The position numbers were made by a program, and so were the translations under genes. A model generated the notes under the pieces. The model had not been told where the DNA came from and did no database searches. It saw only the letters and a list, made by a program, of their open reading frames with translations. From Oceanibium sediminis (GTDB lineage Bacteria > Pseudomonadota > Alphaproteobacteria > Rhodobacterales > Rhodobacteraceae), in the NCBI RefSeq assembly GCF_003265325.1, contig NZ_QGNX01000004.1, positions 124,001 to 188,000 on the forward strand: a stretch of 64,000 bases of DNA, in the 5' to 3' direction. Of the stretch, positions 56,838 to 64,000 are shown one piece after another (position 1 is the first letter of the stretch; each line of letters opens with the position of its first letter).

Positions 56838-56853
56838 CCGCTACATGTAGTGG
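56838..56853. promoter_or_regulatory. Candidate NrdR box
   Basis: CCGCTACATGTAGTGG, a near-perfect 16-bp palindrome with core CTACATGTAG, resembles the NrdR box pattern of ribonucleotide reductase promoters. Only one clear copy is seen, whereas NrdR sites usually come in pairs. Confidence 0.5.
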
Positions 56854-57166
56854 TTATCCCTCGGTGCCTGCACAAATTGACGTAGGGGGGCTTAAGGGTC
56901 AACGGAATTTTTAGCCAAAGTGACACATTTAGTTATTGACCCGAGATTAACCCCTATATCGTGGGCATTTGCGGGAAAACACTCAGCCAGCCGCGGAAAA
57001 AACCCGTGAGAATTATGAACGGGGGCCTCTTGGGCAGCCCGGCGATTGTCTATGAAATTCAATGCGCTATGACAAGACCGTCAGAGTGGCGCATTTACCT
57101 CTTTGTAACATTCGCCCCACACAGACCACTATGGCTATGGCACATGCGCAACGATGCCACCGCATC

Positions 57167-57187
57167 TGGTGGCAGAATCTGCCACCA
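57167..57187 (-). terminator. Palindromic hairpin after the galM-like gene
   Basis: A perfect 10-bp inverted repeat around a single base (TGGTGGCAGA-A-TCTGCCACCA), 20 bp after the stop of the galM-like gene. There is no T-run, so it may be a factor-assisted terminator or a regulator site. Confidence 0.5.
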
Positions 57188-57207
57188 CGCCAGAATCGCG
57201 CCGCCCC

Positions 57208-58209
57208 TCAGGCGATCTGCAATCCCAGGATCTGGCGATAGGGCTGGTCCGGTGTCGCGATGATGCTGGGCCATTCCGGGCGGTTCAGACTGTCGGGCAC
57301 GTGCTGCGCTTCAAGGCAGACGCCGCCGAAGGGGCCGTAGGTGGCGCCGTCATGGCCCGGCACCGCGATTTGCATCGGCTCGGCGGTGAACAGCTGGATC
57401 GCGGGCTGATCGCTCCAGAGGGTCAGGGAAAGCCCGGTCTCGTCCGAGGCCAGCGTCGCGGCGGGGGCTTCCGAATCCCGCCCGGCGTCGAGCATCAGGT
57501 TATGGTCGGCGCCGATACGGTCCTTGTCCACCTCTCCGATTCGCGACTCGGTGCGGAAGTCCAGCTGCGTGCCGGCCACGGACTCGATCGCGCCGGTGGG
57601 GATCTGGGTCTCATCCACCGGGGTGTAGTGCTCGGCCGCGATCCAGAGCCTGTGGTCCAGGATATCGCCCCGCCCGTTGAGGTTGTAATAATTGTGCTGC
57701 GCTAGGTTGATCGGCGTCGCACGGTCCGGGCGGCCGGACATGTCGATCGTCAGCTTCGTCCCGTCCAGCGCGAAGCGCACCTCGAAATCCACCGCGCCGG
57801 GATAGCCCATTTCGCCATCGGGGCTGTGGTAATGCAGGATCACCGCGTTCGGCCCGTCGCCGGCGATTTCCCACAGCCGCTTGCCCAGGCCCTGCGGGCC
57901 GCCGTGCAGGTGGTTGGGGCCGTTGTTGACCGGCAGCTCATAGTCCACGCCATCCAGGGTGAAGCGCCCGCGCGCGGTGCGGTTGGCGACACGCCCGGCG
58001 ATGATGCCGAAGGACTTGGAGTGTTCGGGGTACGGCGCGAACCGATCGAAGCCGAGCACGCAAGGCACCTCGCGCCCGGCGGCGGGCACGCGCCAGTCAC
58101 GGATCACCGCGCCGTAGTTCATGATTGAGATGCGGGCGGCACCGCTGTCGAGCACCGCCTCCTCGACGCTTTGCCCCTCATGGGCCCCGATGCTGCGAAG
58201 CTTGGTCAT
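57208..58209 (-). CDS. Aldose 1-epimerase (GalM) family protein
   Basis: A 333-residue mutarotase-fold protein. The catalytic His residues are in NNGPNHLHGGPQGLGKRLW and LAQHNYYNLNG, and the catalytic Glu is near VCLEAQHVPDS. It overlaps the upstream Ldh-type dehydrogenase by 4 bp and is the last gene of the sulfolactate cluster. It may be an ordinary sugar mutarotase. Because sulfoquinovose breakdown can deliver sulfolactate and uses an aldose-1-epimerase-family mutarotase, a sulfosugar role is possible but unproven. Confidence 0.88.
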   Translation of the reverse strand: MTKLRSIGAHEGQSVEEAVLDSGAARISIMNYGAVIRDWRVPAAGREVPCVLGFDRFAPYPEHSKSFGIIAGRVANRTARGRFTLDGVDYELPVNNGPNHLHGGPQGLGKRLWEIAGDGPNAVILHYHSPDGEMGYPGAVDFEVRFALDGTKLTIDMSGRPDRATPINLAQHNYYNLNGRGDILDHRLWIAAEHYTPVDETQIPTGAIESVAGTQLDFRTESRIGEVDKDRIGADHNLMLDAGRDSEAPAATLASDETGLSLTLWSDQPAIQLFTAEPMQIAVPGHDGATYGPFGGVCLEAQHVPDSLNRPEWPSIIATPDQPYRQILGLQIA

Positions 58210-59213
58210 TGGCCCGCGATCCCCCTGATCTGTTCCAGGAGGGCGGCTTTCACGCGCACCCCGTCCTGTGCCGCACGCGCGCGCGCGCCCAGGCGGCGGC
58301 TGCCCGGCAGGCGGGCCCCGTCGAGCGCATCGTAGATCGCGGCGAGGTCCCGCATCCGCCCCGCGAACGCCCCGCCCGAAACCGCGCCGGGATCGATGGC
58401 GAGGATCGTCTGCCCAAGGCCGGGCGGCGGCCCCTCCGGCTCGAACAGGGAGGACGCCTCGGTCCCGAAGGCCGCCCCGGCAAGGCAGGCCGACATCACC
58501 TCGACCATCAGCGCCAGCGCCGCGCCCTTCGCGCCGCCGATGGGCGCCATGGAGCCTTTGAGGGCGACGGTCGCATCCGTCGTCGGCGCACCGTCAGGGC
58601 CAAGGGCCCAGCCCTCGGGGATCGGCTCTCCGACGTTGCGCGCGGCCAGGATCTTGCCCCGCGCGACGGTGGTCACGGCCATGTCGATCACCAGCGGGGC
58701 CTGGTCGGGCACAGGCGCGGCGAAGGCGATGGGGTTGGTGCCGAGCACCGGCACCGACGCACCGTAAGGCGCCAGCGCCTTGGGGGAGTTGCCGTAGACG
58801 AAGGCGACCATCCCCTGCTCGGCCAGGGTTTCGCAGTGATGCCCTGCCACGCCGAAATGGTGTGAGCGATGGATCGCGGCGATGGCAAGCCCGTTCGCCC
58901 GCGCCCGCGTGACCAGTTCGGGAAAGGCCATGTCGAAGGCCGGGTAAGCGAACCCGCTGGCCGCATCGATGCGGATCGCGCCCGGGCGCACCTCGGTCAG
59001 GACGGGGGTGGCGTGGCCGTCGATCTTGCCCACCGCCGCCTGCCTCGCATAGCTCGGCACGCGGCTGAGCCCGTGGCCCCCCTGCCCGTCCGCCTCGGCG
59101 CGGATCAGCGCGGCGGCGGTGCTCGCGGCATTGGCGGCGCTGGTGTTGGAGGCGATCAGCGCATCCTCGATCAAACGCGTCGCCGCGTCGAGGGTCAGGA
59201 CAGGGTCGGACAT
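58206..59213 (-). CDS. comC: Ldh2/ComC-type NAD(P)-dependent dehydrogenase, probable (R)-sulfolactate dehydrogenase
   Basis: A 335-residue member of the malate/L-lactate/sulfolactate dehydrogenase type-2 family. The SHHFGVAGHHCETLAEQG active-site region, the GTNPIAFAAPVP segment and GGAKGAALALMVEV (quoted in part) are characteristic. ComC oxidises (R)-sulfolactate to sulfopyruvate and works with an (S)-specific dehydrogenase to racemise sulfolactate in related bacteria. The specificity here rests on location between the transporter and suyAB. No slcC partner is seen in the window. Confidence 0.75.
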   Translation of the reverse strand: MSDPVLTLDAATRLIEDALIASNTSAANAASTAAALIRAEADGQGGHGLSRVPSYARQAAVGKIDGHATPVLTEVRPGAIRIDAASGFAYPAFDMAFPELVTRARANGLAIAAIHRSHHFGVAGHHCETLAEQGMVAFVYGNSPKALAPYGASVPVLGTNPIAFAAPVPDQAPLVIDMAVTTVARGKILAARNVGEPIPEGWALGPDGAPTTDATVALKGSMAPIGGAKGAALALMVEVMSACLAGAAFGTEASSLFEPEGPPPGLGQTILAIDPGAVSGGAFAGRMRDLAAIYDALDGARLPGSRRLGARARAAQDGVRVKAALLEQIRGIAGQ

Positions 59214-59231
59214 GGGCCCTCCGAAGGCAGG

Positions 59232-61196
59232 TTAGAAGAAAGCGCCACGCGGCAGCGGCACCAGCAGCAGGTCGCGGAACCCGTATGTCACGGCGAGGGC
59301 CACGAGCACGACAACCCCGATCCGCAGCGCGATGCCGCCGGGGTGCTTCCATTCGTGCGTCGCAACCAGCGACAGCGCGATACAGGCCAGAATCCCGGTC
59401 ACGCCGAAACCCAGGGGCTTGATAATGAACACGGCGCCCAGCAGCACCAGCGGCAGCATGACGATTCGCCAGTGCGAGCCCCTGACCGGCGCGGCGATCA
59501 CCTGCCCGAACAGCACCAGGCGCAACAGCCCCAGTGCGGCGAATATCGCCATGGCCGTGGCGATGGTGCGCGGGAAGACCGCCGCTTCGGGGTTCACGTC
59601 CGCGGAAAAAACGAACGCCCCGGCGGACAGCGCGAGGAAGGCGACGAAGGTCACCGCATCCGCCGTGATTGCCCCCCCGGATGCACGCGCGCCGCGGATC
59701 TTGCGCTCGCCCCGCAGCCAGGCGCGGGCGCCCGGCACGAAGGGATAGAGGAAGGTGACCAGTGTCATGCCGATGATCACGATCGCCAGCGGCCGCCCGA
59801 AGAACTGCCCCGGCAGGTCCTCGATGGCGGAGCCGATGGTCCAACTCTGCACGAAGCCCCGCTCGGCGATCTGTCCGAGGATGAGGCCCAGCACGATGGG
59901 CGAGACGGCAAAGCCGCGCTTGGCCACCAGCCAGCCGAGTACGCCGAGCAGCACCATCATCATCACGTCGTTCACGTTGTTGCGGATGGAGAAGGAGCCG
60001 ATCACCGTCATGAAGGCCACCACCGCCACAAGCGCGGGCGTCGGTGCGCGCGCGATGGCGTTGAAGGCGAAACGCCCGATCAGCAGGCCGGCGGGCAGCA
60101 TCAGGACAGTGGCGATGATCAGCCCGAAGATGAAGGTATAGACGGTCGAGCCGCCATCCGCGAACAGCGCCGGGCCGGTGCGCACGCCCTGCACCAGCAG
60201 CGCGCCCAGGATCACCGCATCGGGCGGGGTGCCGGGAATGCCCAGCACCAGCGTCGGGATGAAGCCGCCGCCGACGGTGGCGTTGTTGGCGCTTTCGGTG
60301 GCGACCACGCCGCCGGGGTTGCCCTCGCCATAGGGTGGCTCGCTGCGGCCGGTGCGCTTCGCCTCGGAGTAGGAAATCAGCCCCGCGATGGAGCCCCCCG
60401 CCCCGGGGAGCGCCCCAACGAGCGTGCCAATGACGGAGGAGCGCAGCAGGTTGACCTTTTCGCGCATCAACGCGATCCACGCCTCGCCCAAGCGGAACCC
60501 CCGCGGCTTTACGCCCACTTCCTCCAGGTGGCGGCCCCGGTTGGAGGCCAGGTCGATCAGCACCGGGATACAGTAAAGGCCGATCAGGGCCGAAACGACC
60601 TCGATCCCGCCCAGCAGCGTGGTCGAGCCGAAGGTGTAGCGCACCTCGCCCGAGGTTTCGGACAGGCCGATCATCGACAGCAGCAAGCCCAGCGTCGCGC
60701 CCAGCAGTCCCTTGACGAAGTCGCCCTCGGACAGGGCCGAGATCAGGCTGAGGCCAAGGATAGCCAGCCAGAAATATTCCACCGGGCCAAAAGCGAGCGC
60801 GGCTTTCGCCAGCGGCGGGGCCAGGAACAGAAGCGCGAGCCCGCCAACCAGCCCGCCAGCGACGCTGGCCAGGCAGGCGAGCGTTATGGCGAGGTCTCCG
60901 TCGCCACGCTTGGCCATCGGATAACCGTCAAAGGTCGTGGCGATCGCCGAGGGTGTGCCCGGCGTGCGCAGCAGGATCGCGGAATATGCCCCGCCGTAGA
61001 TCGCGCCGGTATAGATCGCGCCCAGCAGGATCAGTGCGCTGTCGGGCGTCATGGCGAAGGTCACGGGGACCAGCACCGCCACCGCCATGGTGGCCGTCAG
61101 TCCCGGAATGGAGCCTATGACCGTCCCCGCCACGACGCCACCAAGGGCGAGCATCAGGTTGAACGGTGTGAGTGCAGCGAGGAAATGCTCGAACAT
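59232..61196 (-). CDS. Fused TctA-TctB tripartite tricarboxylate transporter membrane protein
   Basis: A 654-residue membrane protein. Residues 1 to about 495 are the large TctA subunit (GSIPGLTATMAVAVL, LLRTPGTPSAIATTFDGYP, GALPGAGGSIAGLISY, VLGIPGTPPDAVILGALL). After a short charged linker (RGERKIRGARAS), about 510-650 form the four-helix TctB small subunit. A single frame covers both, so this is a true fusion. With the TctC protein upstream it makes a complete secondary transporter, probably for sulfolactate, as in the slcHFG-type systems of roseobacters. Confidence 0.92.
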   Translation of the reverse strand: MFEHFLAALTPFNLMLALGGVVAGTVIGSIPGLTATMAVAVLVPVTFAMTPDSALILLGAIYTGAIYGGAYSAILLRTPGTPSAIATTFDGYPMAKRGDGDLAITLACLASVAGGLVGGLALLFLAPPLAKAALAFGPVEYFWLAILGLSLISALSEGDFVKGLLGATLGLLLSMIGLSETSGEVRYTFGSTTLLGGIEVVSALIGLYCIPVLIDLASNRGRHLEEVGVKPRGFRLGEAWIALMREKVNLLRSSVIGTLVGALPGAGGSIAGLISYSEAKRTGRSEPPYGEGNPGGVVATESANNATVGGGFIPTLVLGIPGTPPDAVILGALLVQGVRTGPALFADGGSTVYTFIFGLIIATVLMLPAGLLIGRFAFNAIARAPTPALVAVVAFMTVIGSFSIRNNVNDVMMMVLLGVLGWLVAKRGFAVSPIVLGLILGQIAERGFVQSWTIGSAIEDLPGQFFGRPLAIVIIGMTLVTFLYPFVPGARAWLRGERKIRGARASGGAITADAVTFVAFLALSAGAFVFSADVNPEAAVFPRTIATAMAIFAALGLLRLVLFGQVIAAPVRGSHWRIVMLPLVLLGAVFIIKPLGFGVTGILACIALSLVATHEWKHPGGIALRIGVVVLVALAVTYGFRDLLLVPLPRGAFF

Positions 61197-61205
61197 GTGA
61201 TTGAC

Positions 61206-61238
61206 TGGCCGACCTGGGGCAACGCCCCGGGCCGGCCA
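61206..61238 (-). terminator. Strong stem-loop between tctC and tctAB
   Basis: An approximately 15-bp stem with one A-C mismatch and a three-base AAC loop (outer arms TGGCC/GGCCA, inner GGGGC/GCCCC) fills the gap between the two genes. There is no T-tract. It probably protects the upstream mRNA or lowers downstream expression, matching the need for more binding protein than membrane protein. Confidence 0.65.
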
Positions 61239-61244
61239 TGCCCC

Positions 61245-62195
61245 TTATTCGATGATGCCGGCCGATTTGGCCGCATTCGTATAAAGTTCCTTACGGGCCG
61301 CCATGAACGCGTCCATGTCCGGACCGTAGGCGACGTCCAGCATCGCGAACCCACCGTCGATCATCTTCTTGCGGAAGCTTTCATCGGCGTTGATGGCGGA
61401 AATCGCATCGGCGACGGCCTGCTTCACCTCATCCGAGGCGCTGTTCGGCACCGCGACGCCGCGATAGGCGCCACCGACAAGGTCATAGCCGAGTTCGCGG
61501 AAGGTCGGCACATCGGGGAACGCGGGGTGACGCTCTTCCATCGCGACGGCGAGCATGCGAACCGCCTCGCCCTGCTGGGCGGCCACGGTGGTGTAGCCCC
61601 ACTCGGCCGTCACCTGGTTGCCCAGAAGCGCGGTCACGGCCGCCCCGGTGCCCTGGAAGGGAACATAAGTGGTCTCAATGCCCGCAGCCTCGTCGAAGCT
61701 GACCTGCGCGAGATGGTTCGCCGAACCCTTGCCCGAGCCGGAGAAGATCGTCTGCTTGGGATTTTCCTTGGCGAAGGCGACCAGGTCTTCAAGTGTCTGG
61801 AAGTCGCTGTCGGCGTTCACCAGGATCGCGTCCGGCGTGTAGTGGAACATGTGCACCACGGCCAGGTCGTCGGTCTGATAACCGACATCGCCGGTCTGGG
61901 GTTGGATCACGATATGGGGCAGGTTCACGCCCATGATGACGGACCCGTCATCCGACATGGTGTTCAACTGGGACCAGCCGACCGCGCCGCCGCCGCCGGG
62001 CTGGTACTGGACCACCAACTGCTGACCGGTCTGCTCGGCGAAATAGGGCTGTTGCAGGCGCGCGGTGATGTCGCTTTCCCCGCCGGGACCGAAGGGAATG
62101 ATATAGTCGACCGGCCCCGCGGGCCAGTCCTGCGCCATCGCGCCCGTGGCCAGAAGCGACACAGCGGCAGCCGAAAGAAGTTTTGTGAATCGCAT
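61245..62195 (-). CDS. TctC-type periplasmic substrate-binding protein
   Basis: A 316-residue binding protein of the Bug/TctC family. The signal peptide is residues 1-21 (ending GAMAQ), followed by the family signatures YIIPFGPGGESDITARL and YQPGGGGAVGWSQL. It delivers an organic acid to the fused TctAB permease. The start is ATG 62195, behind AGGGAGGA; the longer frame to 62270 is not supported. Placement directly after suyB points to sulfolactate as ligand, by inference. Confidence 0.92.
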   Translation of the reverse strand: MRFTKLLSAAAVSLLATGAMAQDWPAGPVDYIIPFGPGGESDITARLQQPYFAEQTGQQLVVQYQPGGGGAVGWSQLNTMSDDGSVIMGVNLPHIVIQPQTGDVGYQTDDLAVVHMFHYTPDAILVNADSDFQTLEDLVAFAKENPKQTIFSGSGKGSANHLAQVSFDEAAGIETTYVPFQGTGAAVTALLGNQVTAEWGYTTVAAQQGEAVRMLAVAMEERHPAFPDVPTFRELGYDLVGGAYRGVAVPNSASDEVKQAVADAISAINADESFRKKMIDGGFAMLDVAYGPDMDAFMAARKELYTNAAKSAGIIE

Positions 62196-62224
62196 GGTAG
62201 TCCTCCCTGATATTTTTATATGAG

Positions 62225-62250
62225 GGCCAGCGGCAGGTCTGCCGCTGGCC
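62225..62250. repeat. Perfect 12-bp-stem hairpin between suyB and tctC
   Basis: GGCCAGCGGCAG and its exact complement are separated by two bases, in the 75-bp gap between suyB and tctC. There is no T-tract on the coding strand. It is probably an mRNA processing or stabilising element separating lyase and transporter expression. Confidence 0.65.
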
Positions 62251-62270
62251 TTCCCTTCACGTTCGCTCAA

Positions 62271-63452
62271 TCAGGCCGACCGGTAAAGCTTCGTCATCGA
62301 GAATTCGCGATGCCCGAGAGCCTCCGCCGCCGTGTGGCGGCCATTGGCGGTGCGCCGGATCATGTCGATCAGCGAGTCGCCGGCCTGGTCGATCGTCATC
62401 TCGCGGGTCAGCACGCCGGTCACGTCCACGTCGATATGCTCAGCCATGGTGCGCAGGGTGCGCGGGTTGCCCGAGATCTTGATGACCGGGACGATCGGGT
62501 TGCCCACCACGTTGCCCTGCCCCGTCGGGAAGGTGTGGATGACGTAGCCCGCAGCCGCCATCAGGGTCACGCATTCGGCCGCAGCCGAGGACGTATCCAT
62601 GAAATAGAGCCCCGGCCCCTTCGTCGGCGCAACCGCCGGCCCCATTGCATCGATGTAGGTGCACTCGCGCCCGATCTTTTCCAGGTTGCCGAGCGCCTTT
62701 TCCTCGATCGTGGTCAGACCGCCCAGGATGTTGCCCTTGGTCGGCTGGCTGTCGGACAGGTCGTCGGTCTGGTGCGCGAAGATCACGTCCTCGGAGTAGG
62801 CCTTGAACAGCGCCTTGAACGCCTCTGCAGCTTCGGGCGTCGCCGCGCGCTTTTCGCAGATATGCTCGGCCCCGGTGATTTCCGAGGTTTCACCGAAGCA
62901 GCCATACAGCCCGTTCGGGATCAGCTTGTCGTACATGTTGCCCACGGTCGGGCAGGACGACAGGCCGGTGGTGGTGTCGGATTCACCGCATTTGGTGGAC
63001 ACCCACAGATCGGTCAGCGGGCACTCTTCCTTCTGAAGCTCGGTCGCCCAGTGCACGAATTCCTTAGCCTTCCAACCAGCGGCACGGATCGTCTCGAAGT
63101 CGCCGTTCTGCTCGATGGAGAATTCCGCCACGGGCTTGCCCGTCTCGCGGATGCCGTCGGCGATGATCTTGGTCCAGCCCGGCTCGATCCCGATGACCAC
63201 GACGGCGGCCACGTTGGGGTTGGCCCCGGTGCCGATCATGGTGCGGAAATGGAGTTCCAGGTCCTCGCCGAATTGCAGGCGGCCATAGGCGTGCGGAATC
63301 GCCAGCGTGCCCTTGACGTTGTTCGCCACCGCCTCGCAGGCGGCGTTGGAAATGTCGTCGACGGGCAGGATCAGGACGTGGTTGCGTACACCCACCCGGC
63401 CATTTTCGCGGCGGTAGGCTTGTACGGTCAGATTGCTTGCATCATATGCCAT
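62271..63452 (-). CDS. suyB: (2R)-Sulfolactate sulfo-lyase, large subunit (UxaA/altronate dehydratase family)
   Basis: A 393-residue catalytic subunit that eliminates sulfite from 3-sulfolactate to give pyruvate. It belongs to the UxaA C-terminal family: [60 protein letters not shown] and [20 protein letters not shown]. Cysteines in KCGES, SSCP and AECV could ligate iron. SuyB is separate from the small SAF-domain subunit, encoded 15 bp upstream; altronate dehydratase is usually one fused chain. The SuyB match is from recognition of the overall sequence. Confidence 0.85.
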   Translation of the reverse strand: MAYDASNLTVQAYRRENGRVGVRNHVLILPVDDISNAACEAVANNVKGTLAIPHAYGRLQFGEDLELHFRTMIGTGANPNVAAVVVIGIEPGWTKIIADGIRETGKPVAEFSIEQNGDFETIRAAGWKAKEFVHWATELQKEECPLTDLWVSTKCGESDTTTGLSSCPTVGNMYDKLIPNGLYGCFGETSEITGAEHICEKRAATPEAAEAFKALFKAYSEDVIFAHQTDDLSDSQPTKGNILGGLTTIEEKALGNLEKIGRECTYIDAMGPAVAPTKGPGLYFMDTSSAAAECVTLMAAAGYVIHTFPTGQGNVVGNPIVPVIKISGNPRTLRTMAEHIDVDVTGVLTREMTIDQAGDSLIDMIRRTANGRHTAAEALGHREFSMTKLYRSA

Positions 63453-63467
63453 TTCGATCGGTACTCC

Positions 63468-63755
63468 TTACCAGCGCTTCGTTTTGCAGTTCTGGGTATG
63501 AACGTGATGGCCCTTGGCGACATCGGCGATCATCTTGCCGATATCCTCACCGTACTTGTAGACGGTGTCGCCGGCCTTCATGTCCTTCAGGGCGACCTTG
63601 TGCCCGATCGGGATATCCTCCTTCGCGGTCAGGCGGAAATCGCTGTTGTCGTGAGTGATCACGCACAACATATCCGTTCCGGCTGAAAGCCCCTCAACAA
63701 CGACAACACCCACGTTGTCCTTCTCGTCATGCACCAGCAGTTGCGGCACGGCCAT
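63468..63755 (-). CDS. suyA: (2R)-Sulfolactate sulfo-lyase, small subunit (SAF domain)
   Basis: A 95-residue UxaA N-terminal (SAF) domain protein (MAVPQLLVHDEKDNVGVVVV; LTAKEDIPIGHKVALKD; YKYGEDIG). It forms the lyase with SuyB. The start is ATG 63755, preceded by AAGGAGA; an upstream ATG at 63779 is less likely. It is first in a minus-strand operon suyA, suyB, tctC, tctAB, comC, galM-like, and divergent from a GntR regulator. Confidence 0.85.
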   Translation of the reverse strand: MAVPQLLVHDEKDNVGVVVVEGLSAGTDMLCVITHDNSDFRLTAKEDIPIGHKVALKDMKAGDTVYKYGEDIGKMIADVAKGHHVHTQNCKTKRW

Positions 63756-63786
63756 GTTGGTCTCCTTCGACTCACACAATGAAAAT

Positions 63787-63798
63787 TCTTATATAAGA
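63787..63798. promoter_or_regulatory. Palindromic operator candidate in the suyA/gntR divergent promoter
   Basis: TCTTATATAAGA, a perfect 12-bp palindrome, 32 bp upstream of suyA and 51 bp upstream of gntR, overlapping TATAA-type -10 sequence. A further ATCTTA half-site lies just to the right (63800-63805). Probable binding site of the adjacent GntR protein. Confidence 0.6.
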
Positions 63799-63849
63799 CA
63801 TCTTACATCACACTTCCCTTCATTTTGCAAGCGTGATACCTTGCACCCC

Positions 63850-64000
63850 ATGGAACCACTTGCCCGCCCCCTTTATGCTCAGGTCCGCGACGCGCTCGTC
63901 GCGCGCATCGCCGATGGCGAATGGAAAGCGGGCACCGCGCTGCCCTCGGAATTCGCGCTGGCCGCGGAGCTGGGCGTCAGCCAGGGCACCGTCAGGAAGG
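63850..64000 (+). CDS. GntR family transcriptional regulator, N-terminal part
   Basis: About 50 residues of a GntR winged helix-turn-helix before the right edge: LYAQVRDALVARIADGEW, then GTALPSEFALAAELGVSQGTVRK, the standard GntR recognition helix. The C-terminal domain is outside the window, so the subfamily is uncertain; the opening resembles HutC-type members. Divergent orientation makes it the likely local regulator of the suy operon. Confidence 0.85.
   Translation, partial: MEPLARPLYAQVRDALVARIADGEWKAGTALPSEFALAAELGVSQGTVRK

Larger units (their letters stand above)
56729..57207. other. Intergenic region upstream of nrdJ
   Basis: 479 bp between nrdJ and the galM-like gene, both on the minus strand. 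It contains an NrdR-like box, a TTGACC-type -35 on the minus strand near 56903 and, at the far end, the palindromic terminator of the galM-like gene. I saw no cobalamin riboswitch core and no credible protein gene. Confidence 0.55.

Noticed and set aside
56729-56960. Cobalamin riboswitch upstream of the B12-dependent reductase
   Set aside because: I looked for the conserved B12-box (GCCACTG-type) core on the minus strand and did not find it; a covariance search would settle it.
56961-57263. 100-codon plus-strand frame between nrdJ and the galM-like gene
   Set aside because: No ribosome binding site, no recognisable features, and it runs into the terminator and the 3' end of the opposite gene.
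58869-62210. 1113-codon plus-strand open frame across the suy operon
   Set aside because: Antisense to four convincing genes, His/Gln/Arg-rich low-complexity product, no start context.

Overview
The window is GC-rich, densely coded alphaproteobacterial chromosome. It looks like a member of the Rhodobacteraceae (Roseobacter group). The reasons are a gene-transfer-agent (GTA) type holin/endolysin pair, a sulfolactate lyase (suyAB) cluster with a tripartite tricarboxylate-type transporter, a B12-dependent ribonucleotide reductase, an L21 protein with a helix-hairpin-helix tail, and near-consensus CtrA sites. This assignment is inferred from gene content; no rRNA lies in the window. I see no insertion sequence, CRISPR array, prophage structural gene or integrated element.

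Layout. 1-5187 (minus): an acyltransferase, murI, argC and ccmE, then a GTA-type endolysin and holin, then the start of ccmF. 5382-14731: a radical SAM protein and an EamA permease, aroB/aroK, two envelope proteins of unknown function, xerD, a CorC-like CNNM/CBS protein and a HerA-like ATPase. 14732-15185 carries two small-RNA-like elements, followed by an IalB-family gene. 15824-21144: a KAS/ACP/LpxD operon, then an L,D-transpeptidase divergent from a MepK-like endopeptidase with structured DNA between them. 21246-28252: a GNAT gene, proA, proB, obgE, two more GNAT genes (three domains), rpmA, rplU and tRNA-Ser. 28379-36610: a pentaheme cytochrome divergent from a compact Na+-NQR-like operon (nqrA-F, apbE, an NqrM-like protein, a CBS protein). 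36638-43053: an alcohol dehydrogenase, tRNA-Leu, lipB, ctaD, a DUF2244 protein, yqeY and carA. 43141-48568: a glycosyltransferase with a cyclic-di-GMP-binding type N-terminus behind a perfect CtrA box, a sulfotransferase, a GntR regulator, a HAD phosphatase and a UbiH-type hydroxylase. 48658-51958: the ilvIH operon with an attenuator whose leader peptide appears leaderless and with a sulfotransferase gene between ilvI and ilvH; a third sulfotransferase follows. 53081-56728: nrdJ. 57208-64000: galM-like, comC-like, fused tctA-tctB, tctC, suyB and suyA (all minus) divergent from a partial gntR.

How the genes work together. The last block looks like uptake and desulfonation of 3-sulfolactate: the transporter imports it, ComC adjusts its stereochemistry together with a partner dehydrogenase not seen here, and SuyAB releases sulfite and pyruvate. 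The nqr block keeps every cofactor residue I could check in NqrC, D, E and F, but its NqrB is about 155 residues short and has no FMN-attachment motif, so it may be a reduced form of the pump working with the pentaheme cytochrome. The GTA lysis pair and the c-di-GMP-type glycosyltransferase both sit behind CtrA-like boxes, which would place lysis and surface-glycan synthesis in one regulon.
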